Of a stretch of 64,000 nt of DNA, positions 1-8,852 are shown piece after piece. The DNA comes from Clostridia bacterium (GTDB taxonomy: Bacteria; Bacillota; Clostridia; Oscillospirales; CAG-272), in the NCBI GenBank assembly GCA_017399105.1, contig JAFQEJ010000050.1:17181-81180 (forward strand), read 5' to 3'. The notes beneath the pieces were generated by a model. That model worked only from the letters and a program-made list of their open reading frames with translations, was not told the DNA's origin and did not search any database. The number at the start of each line of letters is the position of its first letter. The stretch's first letter is position 1. The position numbers and the translations under genes were made by a program.

Positions 1-669
1 GGATATACGGCTTATGAAGCGGGGCAGTCCTGCGTCGGAGACAGCTTTGACTGGTATATGAAAAATTGCCTTCCCGCATCTTATGAAGAAGCGGCAAAGG
101 CTGAAGGAAAGAGCATCTTTGCTTATATGGACGAAAAGGCGGCAAAGAGCAAGGTCGGAGAGAGCGGAATTCTCATTCTCGACTGGTGGAACGGAAGCCG
201 TACGCCTTATGTGGATGCGGAGCTTACCGGAACGATTCTCGGTCTGACGCTGAAGACAACGCCCGAGGAAATTTATCGCGGTATGATCGAATCTACCGCA
301 TACGGTACAAAGGTGATTGTCGATCTGTTTACCGAGCACGGCGTGGAGATTGACGAAATTTATGCGGCAGGCGGAATTTCTCAGAAGAATCAGCTTCTCA
401 TGCAGATTTATGCCGATGTGCTGGGACTTCCGATCAAAGCGGTGAATTGCAGACAGGCAGGGGCGAAGGGAAGCGCGGTTATGGCAGCTGCGGCATGCGG
501 ATATTTTGATTCGGTAGAGGCTGCGGCTGAGCGGATTGCCGACAGGGAGGGATATGTGTATGTTCCCGATCCCGCAAATACGAAGGCTTATGAGAAAATC
601 TATTGCCAATACAGAGAACTGGCTGAGTATTTTGCAAAGAAAAATGATGTGATGAAAAAGCTGAAATAA
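1..669 (+). CDS. araB: Ribulokinase, C-terminal part (5' end outside window)
   Basis: Seen: an open frame from base 1 to the TAA at 667-669, about 222 codons, with no start inside the window. It opens with YEAGQSCVGDSFDW, which matches the conserved YEAGQSxxGDxFxW stretch of AraB-type FGGY kinases. Further in are DWWNGSRTP and the C-terminal ATP-binding AAGGISQKN and GAKGSAVMAA segments. Known: ribulokinase phosphorylates L-ribulose to L-ribulose 5-phosphate in cytoplasmic arabinose catabolism; full length is about 530-560 aa, so roughly the last 40 percent is here. The ATG at 58 is internal, because homology continues upstream of it. Another pentulose-specific FGGY kinase is possible but less likely. 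It is followed by a hairpin and a convergent helicase gene. Confidence 0.88.
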   Translation, partial: GYTAYEAGQSCVGDSFDWYMKNCLPASYEEAAKAEGKSIFAYMDEKAAKSKVGESGILILDWWNGSRTPYVDAELTGTILGLTLKTTPEEIYRGMIESTAYGTKVIVDLFTEHGVEIDEIYAAGGISQKNQLLMQIYADVLGLPIKAVNCRQAGAKGSAVMAAAACGYFDSVEAAAERIADREGYVYVPDPANTKAYEKIYCQYRELAEYFAKKNDVMKKLK

Positions 670-676
670 ACGAAAA

Positions 677-711
677 AGGTCTGATGCAGGGGTTGAATTG
701 CGTCAGACCTT
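677..711. terminator. Bidirectional hairpin terminator between araB and pcrA
   Basis: Arms AAGGTCTGATGC (677-688) and GCGTCAGACCTT (700-711) pair almost fully, with A-rich sequence on the left and a TCATTATGTT tail on the right. It lies between two convergent genes and can serve both. Confidence 0.65.
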
Positions 712-730
712 CATTATGTTCATTATTGTG

Positions 731-3109
731 TTATACTCTTTTCAGTTTCGCATAGGTCGCCATTAGCTTCTTTGTGCCGACCGATTCAAAGGCGATTTCG
801 TACAGCAGATCGGCGCCCATCTCCTTGACCGAGAGGATTTCGCCGCGGCCAAAGCTCATATGCTCGACGGCATCGCCTGCATTGAAGCGCTCAAAGCCCT
901 TGGTACGGCCTACATTGGCGGTCAGATCCGACTGCTTGAGGAATTCCCTGGAGATGACATTTCTCTTGGGACGCTCACCCGGCTTTCTCTCTTCGGCAGG
1001 CTTTTTGGGCATGTCGCGCTCAAGGTGTTCCTCGGGGATTTCCTCAAGGAACTTGGAGGGATGATTATAGCTGGTATGACCGTATATCAGACGCTCACGC
1101 ACATGGGTGATGAAGAGTTTTTCCCTGGCACGGGTGACTGCAACATAGGCGAGTCTGCGCTCCTCCTCCATTTCATCGGGCTGCATCTGTGACTGGATGC
1201 CCGGGAAGAGTCCGTTCTCAAAGCCGGGGAGGAATACTACGGGGAACTCCAGTCCCTTCGCGCTGTGGATGGTCATGAGCACAACCGCATCGGCATTTTC
1301 ATCGTAATTATCGATGTCATTGACCAGCGCCACCTCTTCGAGGAAGTTTGAAAGGGTAGGCTCTTCATGGGAATTTTCATATTCCACGGCGTTGGAGACA
1401 AGCTCCTGCACGTTCTCAAGGCGTTCGAGTTCGGTGTCGCCCATGAGCAGGATCATTTTGCGGTAGCCGGTCAGCTCGATGGTGCTTTCAATGAGCTTTG
1501 AAACCTTATCGGCGGCAGCGATGCGCTGAAGCTCACGGATGAGGTAGGTGAACTCCTTCAGCTTGGAAGCCGATTTGGATATTGCCAGGTATTTATCGGC
1601 ATTTTCCATGACATCAAACATGGAGCAACCTTCAGCCTCTGCAATCTGTGCCACGGCATTGACAGTAGCTTCGCCGATTTTGCGCTTAGGCTCATTGATG
1701 ATGCGGCGGAGACGCAGGTTATCGCCGGTGTTGCTGACTACGCAGAGATAGGCGATGATATCTTTAATTTCCTTGCGCTCGAAGAAGCGGAGACCGCCCA
1801 GCATGCGGTAGGCAACGCCGCTCTTGGCAAAGACCTGCTCAAGGCTGTTGGACTGGGCATTGACGCGGTAGAGCACCGCAAAGTCGCTGAGCTTCCGCTT
1901 TTCGCGGATGACCGAATCCATGATTTTATTGATGATGTAGCGAGCTTCCTCGTTCTGATTATCCAGCTTTTTTACAACAATGCGGTCACCGTCGGGATTA
2001 TCGCACCACAGCTCCTTGCCGCGTCTTCCGATGTTATTGCGGATGATGGCATTGGCGGCACCGAGGATGCACTTGGTGGAGCGGTAATTCTGCTCCAGCT
2101 TGATGACCTTTGCGTCGGGAAGCTCCTTATCAAAGCCGAGAATATTCTCGATGGTGGCTCCGCGGAATTTATAGATGCTCTGGTCATCGTCGCCAACAAC
2201 CATCAGATTGCGGTATTTGCCCGAAAGAAGAAGGGTCAGTCTGAACTGTGCTTTGTTTGTATCCTGATACTCGTCGACGCAGATGTAGCGGAAGCGGGTC
2301 TGGCAATAATCGCGCACCTCGGGATGGTTCTCGAGCATCTGAACGGTACGCATGATAATATCGTCAAAGTCGACTGCGTTTGATTCTGTCAGGCGGCGCT
2401 GATAAAGCTCATAGACCTTGGCGATCTGCTTGAGTCTGAGATCGGATGCTTCGGCGGCAAAGTCGGAGGGGGTCTGGAGCTGATCCTTGGCACGGCTGAT
2501 CTGATTCATGACTGCACGGGGCGCGAGCACCTTTTCGTCGATGTTCAGCTCCTTTAAGCAGTTTGTGATCAGCTTCTTGGCATCGTCGGTGTCATAAATG
2601 GTAAATCCCGGGGCAAGTCCCGCTTCTGCGGTATATTTTCTGAGCAGTCTCATACAGACAGAATGGAAGGTACCTGCCCAGATATCGCTTGCCTGCTCGC
2701 CGATGACACGGGAGAGACGCTCCTTCATCTCATTGGCGGCTTTGTTGGTGAAGGTAATGCTGAGCACTGCCCAGGGGGGACAGGGATTTGAGGCAAAGTC
2801 AAAGGCGATGCTTTCAAGATCTTCCTTGGGGAGTATCAGCGCATGCTCCAGCTTTTCGACCTCGTCGAGATCCACATCCTCGGGGACATATTCATTCATG
2901 TAGGCGTTGCCGTATTTGATGATGAAGGCGATACGGTTGACAAGAACGGTGGTCTTGCCGCTTCCCGCGCCTGCCAGCACCAGCAGGGGAGAATTGACCG
3001 TAAAGACAGCCTCTCGCTGACGGTCGTTTAAATGATCGTAGATTTTATCGAAGATTGCACGTTTGGCTTTGATATAGCGATTTCGTATGTCAACATCCTG
3101 AGTTATCAT
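731..3109 (-). CDS. pcrA: ATP-dependent DNA helicase, PcrA/UvrD family (SF1A)
   Basis: A 3'-5' DNA helicase for repair and replication restart. Seen from the ATG at 3109 (792 aa): Walker A AGAGSGKT (46-53), motif Ia ITFTNKAANEM (118-128), Walker B DEYQDTN (279-285), VGDDDQSIYKFRGA, LEQNYRSTK, TIHSAKGLEF and VAVTRAREKLF, that is all SF1A motifs in order. The C-terminus (GDAVEHMSFGRGEI) is the small beta-barrel that binds RNA polymerase in PcrA. The frame is open back to 3262, but that extension lies inside the upstream gene and upstream of a good promoter (3195-3223), so the start at 3109 is chosen. It has a longer acidic insert after motif I (residues 70-112) than textbook PcrA; function should be unaffected. 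Confidence 0.93.
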   Translation of the reverse strand: MITQDVDIRNRYIKAKRAIFDKIYDHLNDRQREAVFTVNSPLLVLAGAGSGKTTVLVNRIAFIIKYGNAYMNEYVPEDVDLDEVEKLEHALILPKEDLESIAFDFASNPCPPWAVLSITFTNKAANEMKERLSRVIGEQASDIWAGTFHSVCMRLLRKYTAEAGLAPGFTIYDTDDAKKLITNCLKELNIDEKVLAPRAVMNQISRAKDQLQTPSDFAAEASDLRLKQIAKVYELYQRRLTESNAVDFDDIIMRTVQMLENHPEVRDYCQTRFRYICVDEYQDTNKAQFRLTLLLSGKYRNLMVVGDDDQSIYKFRGATIENILGFDKELPDAKVIKLEQNYRSTKCILGAANAIIRNNIGRRGKELWCDNPDGDRIVVKKLDNQNEEARYIINKIMDSVIREKRKLSDFAVLYRVNAQSNSLEQVFAKSGVAYRMLGGLRFFERKEIKDIIAYLCVVSNTGDNLRLRRIINEPKRKIGEATVNAVAQIAEAEGCSMFDVMENADKYLAISKSASKLKEFTYLIRELQRIAAADKVSKLIESTIELTGYRKMILLMGDTELERLENVQELVSNAVEYENSHEEPTLSNFLEEVALVNDIDNYDENADAVVLMTIHSAKGLEFPVVFLPGFENGLFPGIQSQMQPDEMEEERRLAYVAVTRAREKLFITHVRERLIYGHTSYNHPSKFLEEIPEEHLERDMPKKPAEERKPGERPKRNVISREFLKQSDLTANVGRTKGFERFNAGDAVEHMSFGRGEILSVKEMGADLLYEIAFESVGTKKLMATYAKLKRV

Positions 3110-3194
3110 GTTATAAATCCGTTTCTCCGGTCGGGCGATGTATTTTACGGCAGATGACCGGCAGCCTGCCGTTTGTTGGTTACTATTATTATAT

Positions 3195-3223
3195 ATTATA
3201 CTATATTTTTTCACAAAATTCAA
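3195..3223 (-). promoter_or_regulatory. Sigma-A type promoter of pcrA
   Basis: Read on the minus strand: TTGAAT (3223-3218), 17-nt spacer, TATAAT (3200-3195). It overlaps the last codons of the upstream LtaS-like gene and sits about 85 nt before the chosen pcrA start, which supports the shorter start. Confidence 0.65.
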
Positions 3224-5171
3224 CACCCGAAGATGATATAAAATCCCTTCGGGTGCCATCAATTTTTGTAAATTTTATTAGCACGACCGCGTTCTTCTCG
3301 AGCAGTGCGTTGCAGTCCTCATAGGCTTTGATTGCGGCGGCTGAGATCTCTTCATATCCTGTTGCCGGAATGATTTCGCCGGTTTTCTTATCATAGGCAA
3401 CTGCATTGACCATGATTCCGTTCTGGGGATAGACGAAGATCACATCATCCGAGATGAAGGAGCCTCTTGCCATATGGGTCTGCTCATAAGTGATGCCGGA
3501 GGTGGCGGTGATGAGATTCTGCCCGAACATGACGCCTTTGGTATTCTCATAACCGAACAGATAGAGGATGGTGGGGAGATAATCGATATGACCGCCGGTG
3601 GTGCTGATTGTTTTTGCTTCGCCAAGTCCGGGAATATGCACGATCAGTGGCACATTGTACATATCAGCCTCGTAATATTCGTGGCCAATCCACTCGGTCA
3701 TATAGTATTTGCTGTACCAGTCGTAGTTGGGCAATCCGAAGTGGTCGCCATAGATGGTTACTGCTGTGTTGTCGTAGAGTCCCTTTTCTTTCAGTCCGTC
3801 GAAGAAGAGCCGCAGTGCCTCGTCCACATAACGCATGGTTTGGAGATAATCGCCGTAGAGGGTGTTCTGATGCACGGGCTCCAGCTCAAGCTGCCACAGA
3901 CTCTCGGGCAGATCGTAGGGGTGGTGTGAGGAGAGGGTTACCATGAAGGTATAGAAGGGTTCTTCATAGGTCTCCATAATATTCAGTGCCTGTGTGAAGA
4001 AGGACTTGTCCGAAATGCCCAGCCCCAGGATATCTTCCTGCGCCAGATCCTCTTTGGCGTAGTAATAATCGAAGCCCTGATAGACATAGGCTTCCTTGCG
4101 GTTCCAGAAGTCGCCGTTATAGCCATGGAAGGCATAGGCTCCGCTGTAGCCGTTATCCTTGAGAATGAAGGGAAGTCCGTAGTAATCGTTGGTGGTGTAC
4201 TTCACATAGGCTGCTTCACTTTCGGGGGTGAAGAGCGAATTGTTCACGGCGAATTCCGCGTCCGAGGTATTGCCGCCGCCGATCTGGTAGTAGTAATTAT
4301 CGAAAAAGATGGTATCGCTTGCCAGCAGGGAATTGAGGAAGGGCGTGATCTCCTGCCCGTTATAGGTTCGGTTCAGGACGAATGCCTGCATGGCCTCCAC
4401 CTGGATATTTACCAGATTCATGCCCTGCGCGATGCCGTTAAGAGGATCTTTAGGAGCACTTTCTTCTCCTTCGGTGTCGGTGGGGGCGATGACCTGGATA
4501 TAATCGGCGGGATCGAGATTGTTCTGAGCCATTTGTTTGCTGATGACGGTGATCACATCGGTGATGTGGTATGTAAAGAGCTCATTTTTCAAATAAGAGA
4601 AATGGAAATTCTCATTGAGCGCATGGCATCCGATGAAGAGCAGACAGCCGGCAAGCAGACCCGAGGCGGCACCCAGAGAAAATTTTGCAGGATTACGCTT
4701 GGTATTTCTGAATTTGGTTGTTCGGAGGGCGAAGGCTGCTTTTTTTCTCCAGAAGAGCATGTAGAGTGCCAGAATGGGCAGATCGATGATGTACATGGCG
4801 TGCCCGAGGTTGAAGATATCTATGACAGAGGAGGAGACGGCTCCCAGATATTCCACCATCTGCAGTGCCAGAATACCGGGCAGCTTATTGAAATAGGCGA
4901 AATACATCCGGTCGATCATCATGAAAAGCGAAGCGATGATGTAAAGGGGGAAGAGCAGGTTAGCGGGCGACTTTTTTGAGATGAGCTTTTTCAGAAGAAA
5001 GATGAGTGTGAAAATCGCCGCGGTTGCTGCGGTCATGACGGGGGCAAAATCACCGAGCTTGATATATTGATTAAAGAAAAAGGACTTCAGGGTCAGCAGG
5101 ATCAGAATCAGCACGCATTCGGGCAGATAGAGATAACTTTTCCCGGGGGAAGTAAGTGTTGTTTTCTTCAT
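3201..5171 (-). CDS. LtaS-family sulfatase-fold membrane enzyme (lipoteichoic acid synthase-like)
   Basis: 656 aa. Seen: about five membrane segments in the first 185 residues, then an extracellular alkaline-phosphatase-superfamily domain. Key motifs match LtaS: NIQVEAMQ (metal-ligand Glu259), GGNTSDAEF (catalytic Thr302 in the G-[KN]-TSD-x-E signature), SSHHPYD and YGDHFG (metal Asp/His). Known: LtaS polymerises glycerol phosphate from phosphatidylglycerol onto a glycolipid anchor at the outer membrane face; relatives act as primases or phosphoglycerol transferases. Inferred role: polyglycerol-phosphate or related cell-envelope polymer synthesis. The GT4 enzyme at 17186 is a candidate maker of a glycolipid anchor. 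The usual lysine in GKTSD is Asn here. It is transcribed away from trkA from its own promoter. Confidence 0.85.
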   Translation of the reverse strand: MKKTTLTSPGKSYLYLPECVLILILLTLKSFFFNQYIKLGDFAPVMTAATAAIFTLIFLLKKLISKKSPANLLFPLYIIASLFMMIDRMYFAYFNKLPGILALQMVEYLGAVSSSVIDIFNLGHAMYIIDLPILALYMLFWRKKAAFALRTTKFRNTKRNPAKFSLGAASGLLAGCLLFIGCHALNENFHFSYLKNELFTYHITDVITVISKQMAQNNLDPADYIQVIAPTDTEGEESAPKDPLNGIAQGMNLVNIQVEAMQAFVLNRTYNGQEITPFLNSLLASDTIFFDNYYYQIGGGNTSDAEFAVNNSLFTPESEAAYVKYTTNDYYGLPFILKDNGYSGAYAFHGYNGDFWNRKEAYVYQGFDYYYAKEDLAQEDILGLGISDKSFFTQALNIMETYEEPFYTFMVTLSSHHPYDLPESLWQLELEPVHQNTLYGDYLQTMRYVDEALRLFFDGLKEKGLYDNTAVTIYGDHFGLPNYDWYSKYYMTEWIGHEYYEADMYNVPLIVHIPGLGEAKTISTTGGHIDYLPTILYLFGYENTKGVMFGQNLITATSGITYEQTHMARGSFISDDVIFVYPQNGIMVNAVAYDKKTGEIIPATGYEEISAAAIKAYEDCNALLEKNAVVLIKFTKIDGTRRDFISSSGVEFCEKI

Positions 5172-5209
5172 AGATATCCTTTCTTCGACAAAATGAAAAC
5201 ATTATTGAC

Positions 5210-5238
5210 ATTATATCACAGGTGATATGAAAATGCAA
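5210..5238 (-). promoter_or_regulatory. Promoter of the LtaS-like gene
   Basis: Minus strand TTGCAT (5238-5233), 17-nt spacer, TATAAT (5215-5210), about 40 nt before the ATG at 5171. An AAAGGATATC ribosome site lies between them. Confidence 0.6.
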
Positions 5239-5322
5239 TGGCATATTCTTACGAAATTTGCAGCATCCGAGCGGATTTGCGGAATATAATTGTTTTGTTT
5301 TTTCTAAGACATCATCTTCGTC

Positions 5323-5351
5323 TTGCTTTTTGTGGACGGTTGTGATATACT
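5323..5351 (+). promoter_or_regulatory. Promoter of trkA-trkH
   Basis: TTGCTT (5323-5328), 17-nt spacer, TATACT (5346-5351), about 45 nt before trkA. A GAGGAG ribosome site precedes the ATG at 5397. Confidence 0.5.
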
Positions 5352-5396
5352 ATACAAAATCATTATACTATCAGTATTTATTTTTGAGGAGTTATT

Positions 5397-6761
5397 ATGA
5401 AAATCGTTATAGTCGGTGATGGCAAGCTGGGTTTTACACTGGCTAAGCTGCTCTCCGGTGAAAAGCATGATATCACGCTGATCGATAACAATTCCGACGT
5501 TTTAGAAAAGTCTCAGGAGGCACTCGATGTGATGACCGTTTCGGGAAACGGTGCCTCTCTTGAAATTCAGGAGGAAGCTGATGTAAAGTCCGCAGAGCTG
5601 CTTATTGCGGTAACAGCTTCGGATGAGGTCAATCTGCTCTGCTGTGCGCTTGCAAAAAAGCTGGGCTGTCATCACACCATTGCCAGGGTAAGAAATGCGG
5701 AATATACAAAGCAGCTTCAATTTATGAGGGAGGACTTCGGTCTTTCCATGATCGTCAATCCCGAGCTTGCCGCATCTCGAACCATTTTTCGCATCATTCA
5801 ATTCCCGTCTTTTCTGAAAATCGATTCCTTTTCAAAGGGGCGCGTTGAGCTTGTGGAATTGAAGGTGGATGATGACAGTCCGCTGATCGGCAAGCGTTTA
5901 GATAAGCTTTTCCATGAACTGAAGCTGAAAATTCTGGTGTGTGCTGTCGAGCGTGGTGAAGAAATTTTTATTCCGAACGGTGACTTTGAGCTTAAAGCAG
6001 GGGACAAGATCAATGTTACGGCTCCCAGAAGCAACCTCGCGCGCATGATCAAACAGCTTGGCATCAGCAAGCAGAAGATTCGAAATGTTATGACCATCGG
6101 CGGAGGAAAGATTGCGGAGTATCTTGCGGAGGAGCTGATTTCTTCAGGTGTAAACGTGAAGATCGTCGAAAATAATCACGAACGTTGCGTAGAGCTTGCA
6201 TCCCGTCTGCCTGAGGCACTGATTATCAATGACGACGGCTCCAGCCGTGATGTGCTGCTTGCAGAAGGCATTGAGGAAACCGATGCGGTGATCACGCTGA
6301 CCAATTTGGATGAGCAGAATCTTGTGATCTCCATGTATGCAAACCATGTAGGGGTTCCCAAAACCATCACGAAGCTGAATCGCACCGAATACAATATACT
6401 TTTCTCTGATATAGGGATTGGCAGTACAATCTGTCCTAAGGATATCGTTGCCAATGATGTTATCCGTTATGTGCGCTCCATGGAGCATGGCAGCGGCGGC
6501 TCGATTCTGACGCTGCACAAAATCGTTGATGATAAGGCAGAGGCAATTGAGTTTTATGCAGATGAAGGAACTCGTTATTTGAGTGTACCGCTGAAGGATA
6601 TTCCGTTAAAGAAAAATCTGCTGATCGCTTCGATCAATCATAACGGCAATATCATCATTCCAAGCGGCGCCGACTATATTTCAAGAGGAGATACGGTAAT
6701 CCTTGTCACAACGGGAAGAGAACCGATCAAGGAACTGAATGACATCTTTGCAGATGAATAA
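5397..6761 (+). CDS. trkA: Trk potassium uptake regulatory subunit TrkA
   Basis: 454 aa, the usual length of two-copy TrkA. Seen: a first Rossmann RCK-N domain starting IVGDGKLGFTLAKLL (residues 4-18), an RCK-C domain around SPLIGKRLDKL, then a second RCK-N with GGGKIAEYLAEEL near residue 233 and a second RCK-C (DTVILVTTGREP) at the end. Known: TrkA is the cytoplasmic nucleotide-binding (NAD(H), ATP/ADP) ring that gates the TrkH channel and is needed for K+ uptake. trkH follows after 12 nt, so the pair is one operon. The ribosome site is GAGGAG. Confidence 0.95.
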   Translation: MKIVIVGDGKLGFTLAKLLSGEKHDITLIDNNSDVLEKSQEALDVMTVSGNGASLEIQEEADVKSAELLIAVTASDEVNLLCCALAKKLGCHHTIARVRNAEYTKQLQFMREDFGLSMIVNPELAASRTIFRIIQFPSFLKIDSFSKGRVELVELKVDDDSPLIGKRLDKLFHELKLKILVCAVERGEEIFIPNGDFELKAGDKINVTAPRSNLARMIKQLGISKQKIRNVMTIGGGKIAEYLAEELISSGVNVKIVENNHERCVELASRLPEALIINDDGSSRDVLLAEGIEETDAVITLTNLDEQNLVISMYANHVGVPKTITKLNRTEYNILFSDIGIGSTICPKDIVANDVIRYVRSMEHGSGGSILTLHKIVDDKAEAIEFYADEGTRYLSVPLKDIPLKKNLLIASINHNGNIIIPSGADYISRGDTVILVTTGREPIKELNDIFADE

Positions 6762-6773
6762 TGGAATGCGGTT

Positions 6774-8231
6774 ATGAATAAACGTTTGATATTAAAATAT
6801 ATCGGCTATATGCTGGTTATTGAGGGCATATTTATGCTGCCTTCGGTAGGCATTGCGCTCTATCGGAAGGAATCGGCAAGTTTTTTTGCCTTCCTTCTTA
6901 CTATTGCTGTCCTGGAAGGTGTTGGATTTCTTTTTGTTTCTCTGAACAGGAAGAAGGATGGGAATTTTTACGCGAAGGAAGGCTTTTGCACGGTGGCGCT
7001 CTCCTGGATTATTATGTCGCTATTTGGTGCACTTCCATTATATATAAGCGGTGCGATTCCGTCTTATGTGGATTGCTTTTTTGAGATTGTATCCGGCTTC
7101 ACAACTACCGGAGCGACAATCCTTTCGGATATTGAGGCGCTGCCAAGGTCTTTGCTCTACTGGCGAAGCTTTACACATTGGCTGGGCGGTATGGGGGTTC
7201 TGGTGTTTATCCTTGCCATCGTTCCGCTGTCATCCGAAAACGGAAATTCACTGCATATTCTTCGTGCTGAAAGTCCCGGTCCTGTGGTTGGTAAGCTTGT
7301 GTCACGTATGAAAACAACAGCGCGGATTTTATACGCGATCTATATTATGCTGACCGTGATTGAGATTGTTCTGCTGCTTCTCGGCGGGATCCCTCTTTTT
7401 GATGCTGTGACGATTTCTTACGGAACGGTCGGAACAGGAGGTTTTGCCATCACAAATAACGGTATCGCATCCTATGACAGTTATTATTTGCAGGGGGTAA
7501 TCACCGTGTTTATGATCCTCTGCGGTGTTAATTTTAACATTTTTTATCTCCTTCTTATGCGGGAATTCAAGCTTGCCTTCAAAAATCTGGAGCTTCGCGT
7601 ATATCTCGGCGTGATTCTGGCATCAACGCTTCTGATTACTTGGAACACGTTCGGTATGTATGATTCACTGCGTTCGGCATTCCATCACAGTATTTTTCAG
7701 GTCGTGTCGATTATTACAACTACAGGATTTGCTACAGTAGATTTTAATTTGTGGCCGGAGTTTTCCAAGATGATTCTCTTTATCCTGATGTTTATCGGTG
7801 CTTCAGCAGGCTCCACCGGCGGCGGAATCAAGGTTTCACGCTGTATCATCATGTATAAATCCATTAAAAATGAGATCAAGAAGCTGATCCATCCACGCAG
7901 TGTAAAGCTCATCAGAATGGACGGCAAGATACTGAGTGATGATACCATGCACAGCGTCAGTATATACTTTGGTACTTATTTTGCCATTTTTGCGCTGTCA
8001 ATCCTCGTCGTTTCACTGGACGGCTTTTCCTTTATGACCACCGTGTCCTCGGTTGCTGCCTGTCTGAACAATATTGGTCCCGGATTTGATGTGGTAGGAC
8101 CGCTCGGAAATTTCGGCTCTCTGTCGGTTTTAAGCAAGCTTGTGCTGAGTGCCGACATGCTGATCGGACGCCTGGAGATTTTCCCGATGCTGCTGCTCTT
8201 TTCTCCTTCGCTTTGGATACGGTCGAAATAG
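6774..8231 (+). CDS. trkH: Trk potassium transporter membrane subunit TrkH
   Basis: 485 aa polytopic membrane protein. Seen: repeated K+-filter-like segments such as SGFTTTGATIL, YGTVGTGGFAITN, ITTTGFATVDF and LNNIGPGFDVVG, one for each of the four pore repeats, plus the GASAGSTGGGIKV loop typical of TrkH gating. Known: SKT-family cation channel/transporter in the cytoplasmic membrane that works with TrkA. It ends GRLEIFPMLLLFSP, the conserved C-terminal helix of the family. It lies 12 nt downstream of trkA. No missing pore glycine was seen. Confidence 0.95.
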   Translation: MNKRLILKYIGYMLVIEGIFMLPSVGIALYRKESASFFAFLLTIAVLEGVGFLFVSLNRKKDGNFYAKEGFCTVALSWIIMSLFGALPLYISGAIPSYVDCFFEIVSGFTTTGATILSDIEALPRSLLYWRSFTHWLGGMGVLVFILAIVPLSSENGNSLHILRAESPGPVVGKLVSRMKTTARILYAIYIMLTVIEIVLLLLGGIPLFDAVTISYGTVGTGGFAITNNGIASYDSYYLQGVITVFMILCGVNFNIFYLLLMREFKLAFKNLELRVYLGVILASTLLITWNTFGMYDSLRSAFHHSIFQVVSIITTTGFATVDFNLWPEFSKMILFILMFIGASAGSTGGGIKVSRCIIMYKSIKNEIKKLIHPRSVKLIRMDGKILSDDTMHSVSIYFGTYFAIFALSILVVSLDGFSFMTTVSSVAACLNNIGPGFDVVGPLGNFGSLSVLSKLVLSADMLIGRLEIFPMLLLFSPSLWIRSK

Positions 8232-8243
8232 GATATTTATATG

Positions 8244-8264
8244 CAAGCTGAATTTTTCAGCTTG
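8244..8264 (+). terminator. Hairpin after trkH, possible terminator
   Basis: Perfect 9-bp arms CAAGCTGAA (8244-8252) and TTCAGCTTG (8256-8264) with a 3-nt loop, 12 nt past the trkH stop. The T-run after it is poor, so intrinsic termination is only probable. The rest of the 8265-8390 gap shows no gene. Confidence 0.45.
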
Positions 8265-8390
8265 TCCAATACCATCTGAAAACGGTGCTGTCGCATTTGC
8301 AATGCTGCAGCATCTTTTTGGTACTGTATTTTGCAATAAATTATAAATCCAAACAATCAAAGCAATCGACATGATTTAACGCGTAAATGA

Positions 8391-8419
8391 TTGACAAGGG
8401 GCGCGAAATCATGTATAAT
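8391..8419 (+). promoter_or_regulatory. Perfect-consensus promoter of rnpB
   Basis: TTGACA (8391-8396), exactly 17 nt, TATAAT (8414-8419). The predicted start about 7-8 nt downstream coincides with the first paired base of RNase P RNA. A full match to both hexamers fits a highly expressed stable RNA. Confidence 0.85.
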
Positions 8420-8426
8420 AAAATAT

Positions 8427-8820
8427 AAACCGAACGGTGCGTCCGCGTAGTATCATGCCGAAAGGTCGTATTATGAGGAAAGTCCGGGCTTCACAGGGCA
8501 GGATAACGGATAACGTCCGCCGAAGGCAACTTCAGGGAAAGTGCAACAGAAATATACCGCCTCTTTTGAGGTAAGGATGGAAAGGCGAGGTAAGAGCTCA
8601 CCGGCACACTGGCGACTTTGTGCTAATGTAAACCCTATCCGAAGCAACACCGTCCGCGGGAGGAGAGTAATCTCATGTCTGCCCGACAGCATCCCGCAGG
8701 TGGCACGCGGTACCCAATCCGCGGAGCGTCATGGCAACATGCCGTCACAGATAGATGGACGCAGCTTTTGCGGATTTTGTTCCGCAAATTCACAAAACCC
8801 GGCTTACAAGTTCGGTTTTC
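8427..8820 (+). ncRNA. rnpB: RNase P RNA, bacterial type A-like
   Basis: Catalytic RNA that trims the 5' leader of pre-tRNAs, working with RnpA. Seen: the conserved GAGGAAAGTCCGGGCT (about 8473-8489), ACAGGGCAGG, CAGGGAAAGTGCAACAGAAA, AAGAGCTCACCGG, AAACCC, AGATGGACG and the final ACAAAACCCGGCTTA. The ends pair as helix P1: AAACCGAAC (8427-8435) with GTTCGGTTT (8810-8818). Length about 394 nt is normal. The region between the AAACCC block and the 3' end is filled by paired segments. Open frames inside it are not genes. It ends just before dusB. Confidence 0.95.
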
Positions 8821-8852
8821 TTTGAATATCAGTGAGGTTTCACATCACATAC

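Noticed and set aside
3110..3262. N-terminal extension of PcrA to 3262
   Set aside because: It lies inside the LtaS-like gene and upstream of a good promoter; helicase homology begins after the ATG at 3109.
4125..4979. 284-aa plus-strand frame
   Set aside because: Antisense shadow of the LtaS-like gene; composition is mirror-like and no ribosome site exists.
5172..5396. Search for a riboswitch before trkA (c-di-AMP ydaO type)
   Set aside because: No conserved ydaO/yuaA blocks recognised; the leader between promoter and ATG is only about 45 nt.
8541..8825. Open frames within 8471-8825
   Set aside because: They lie in RNase P RNA, whose conserved blocks account for the sequence.
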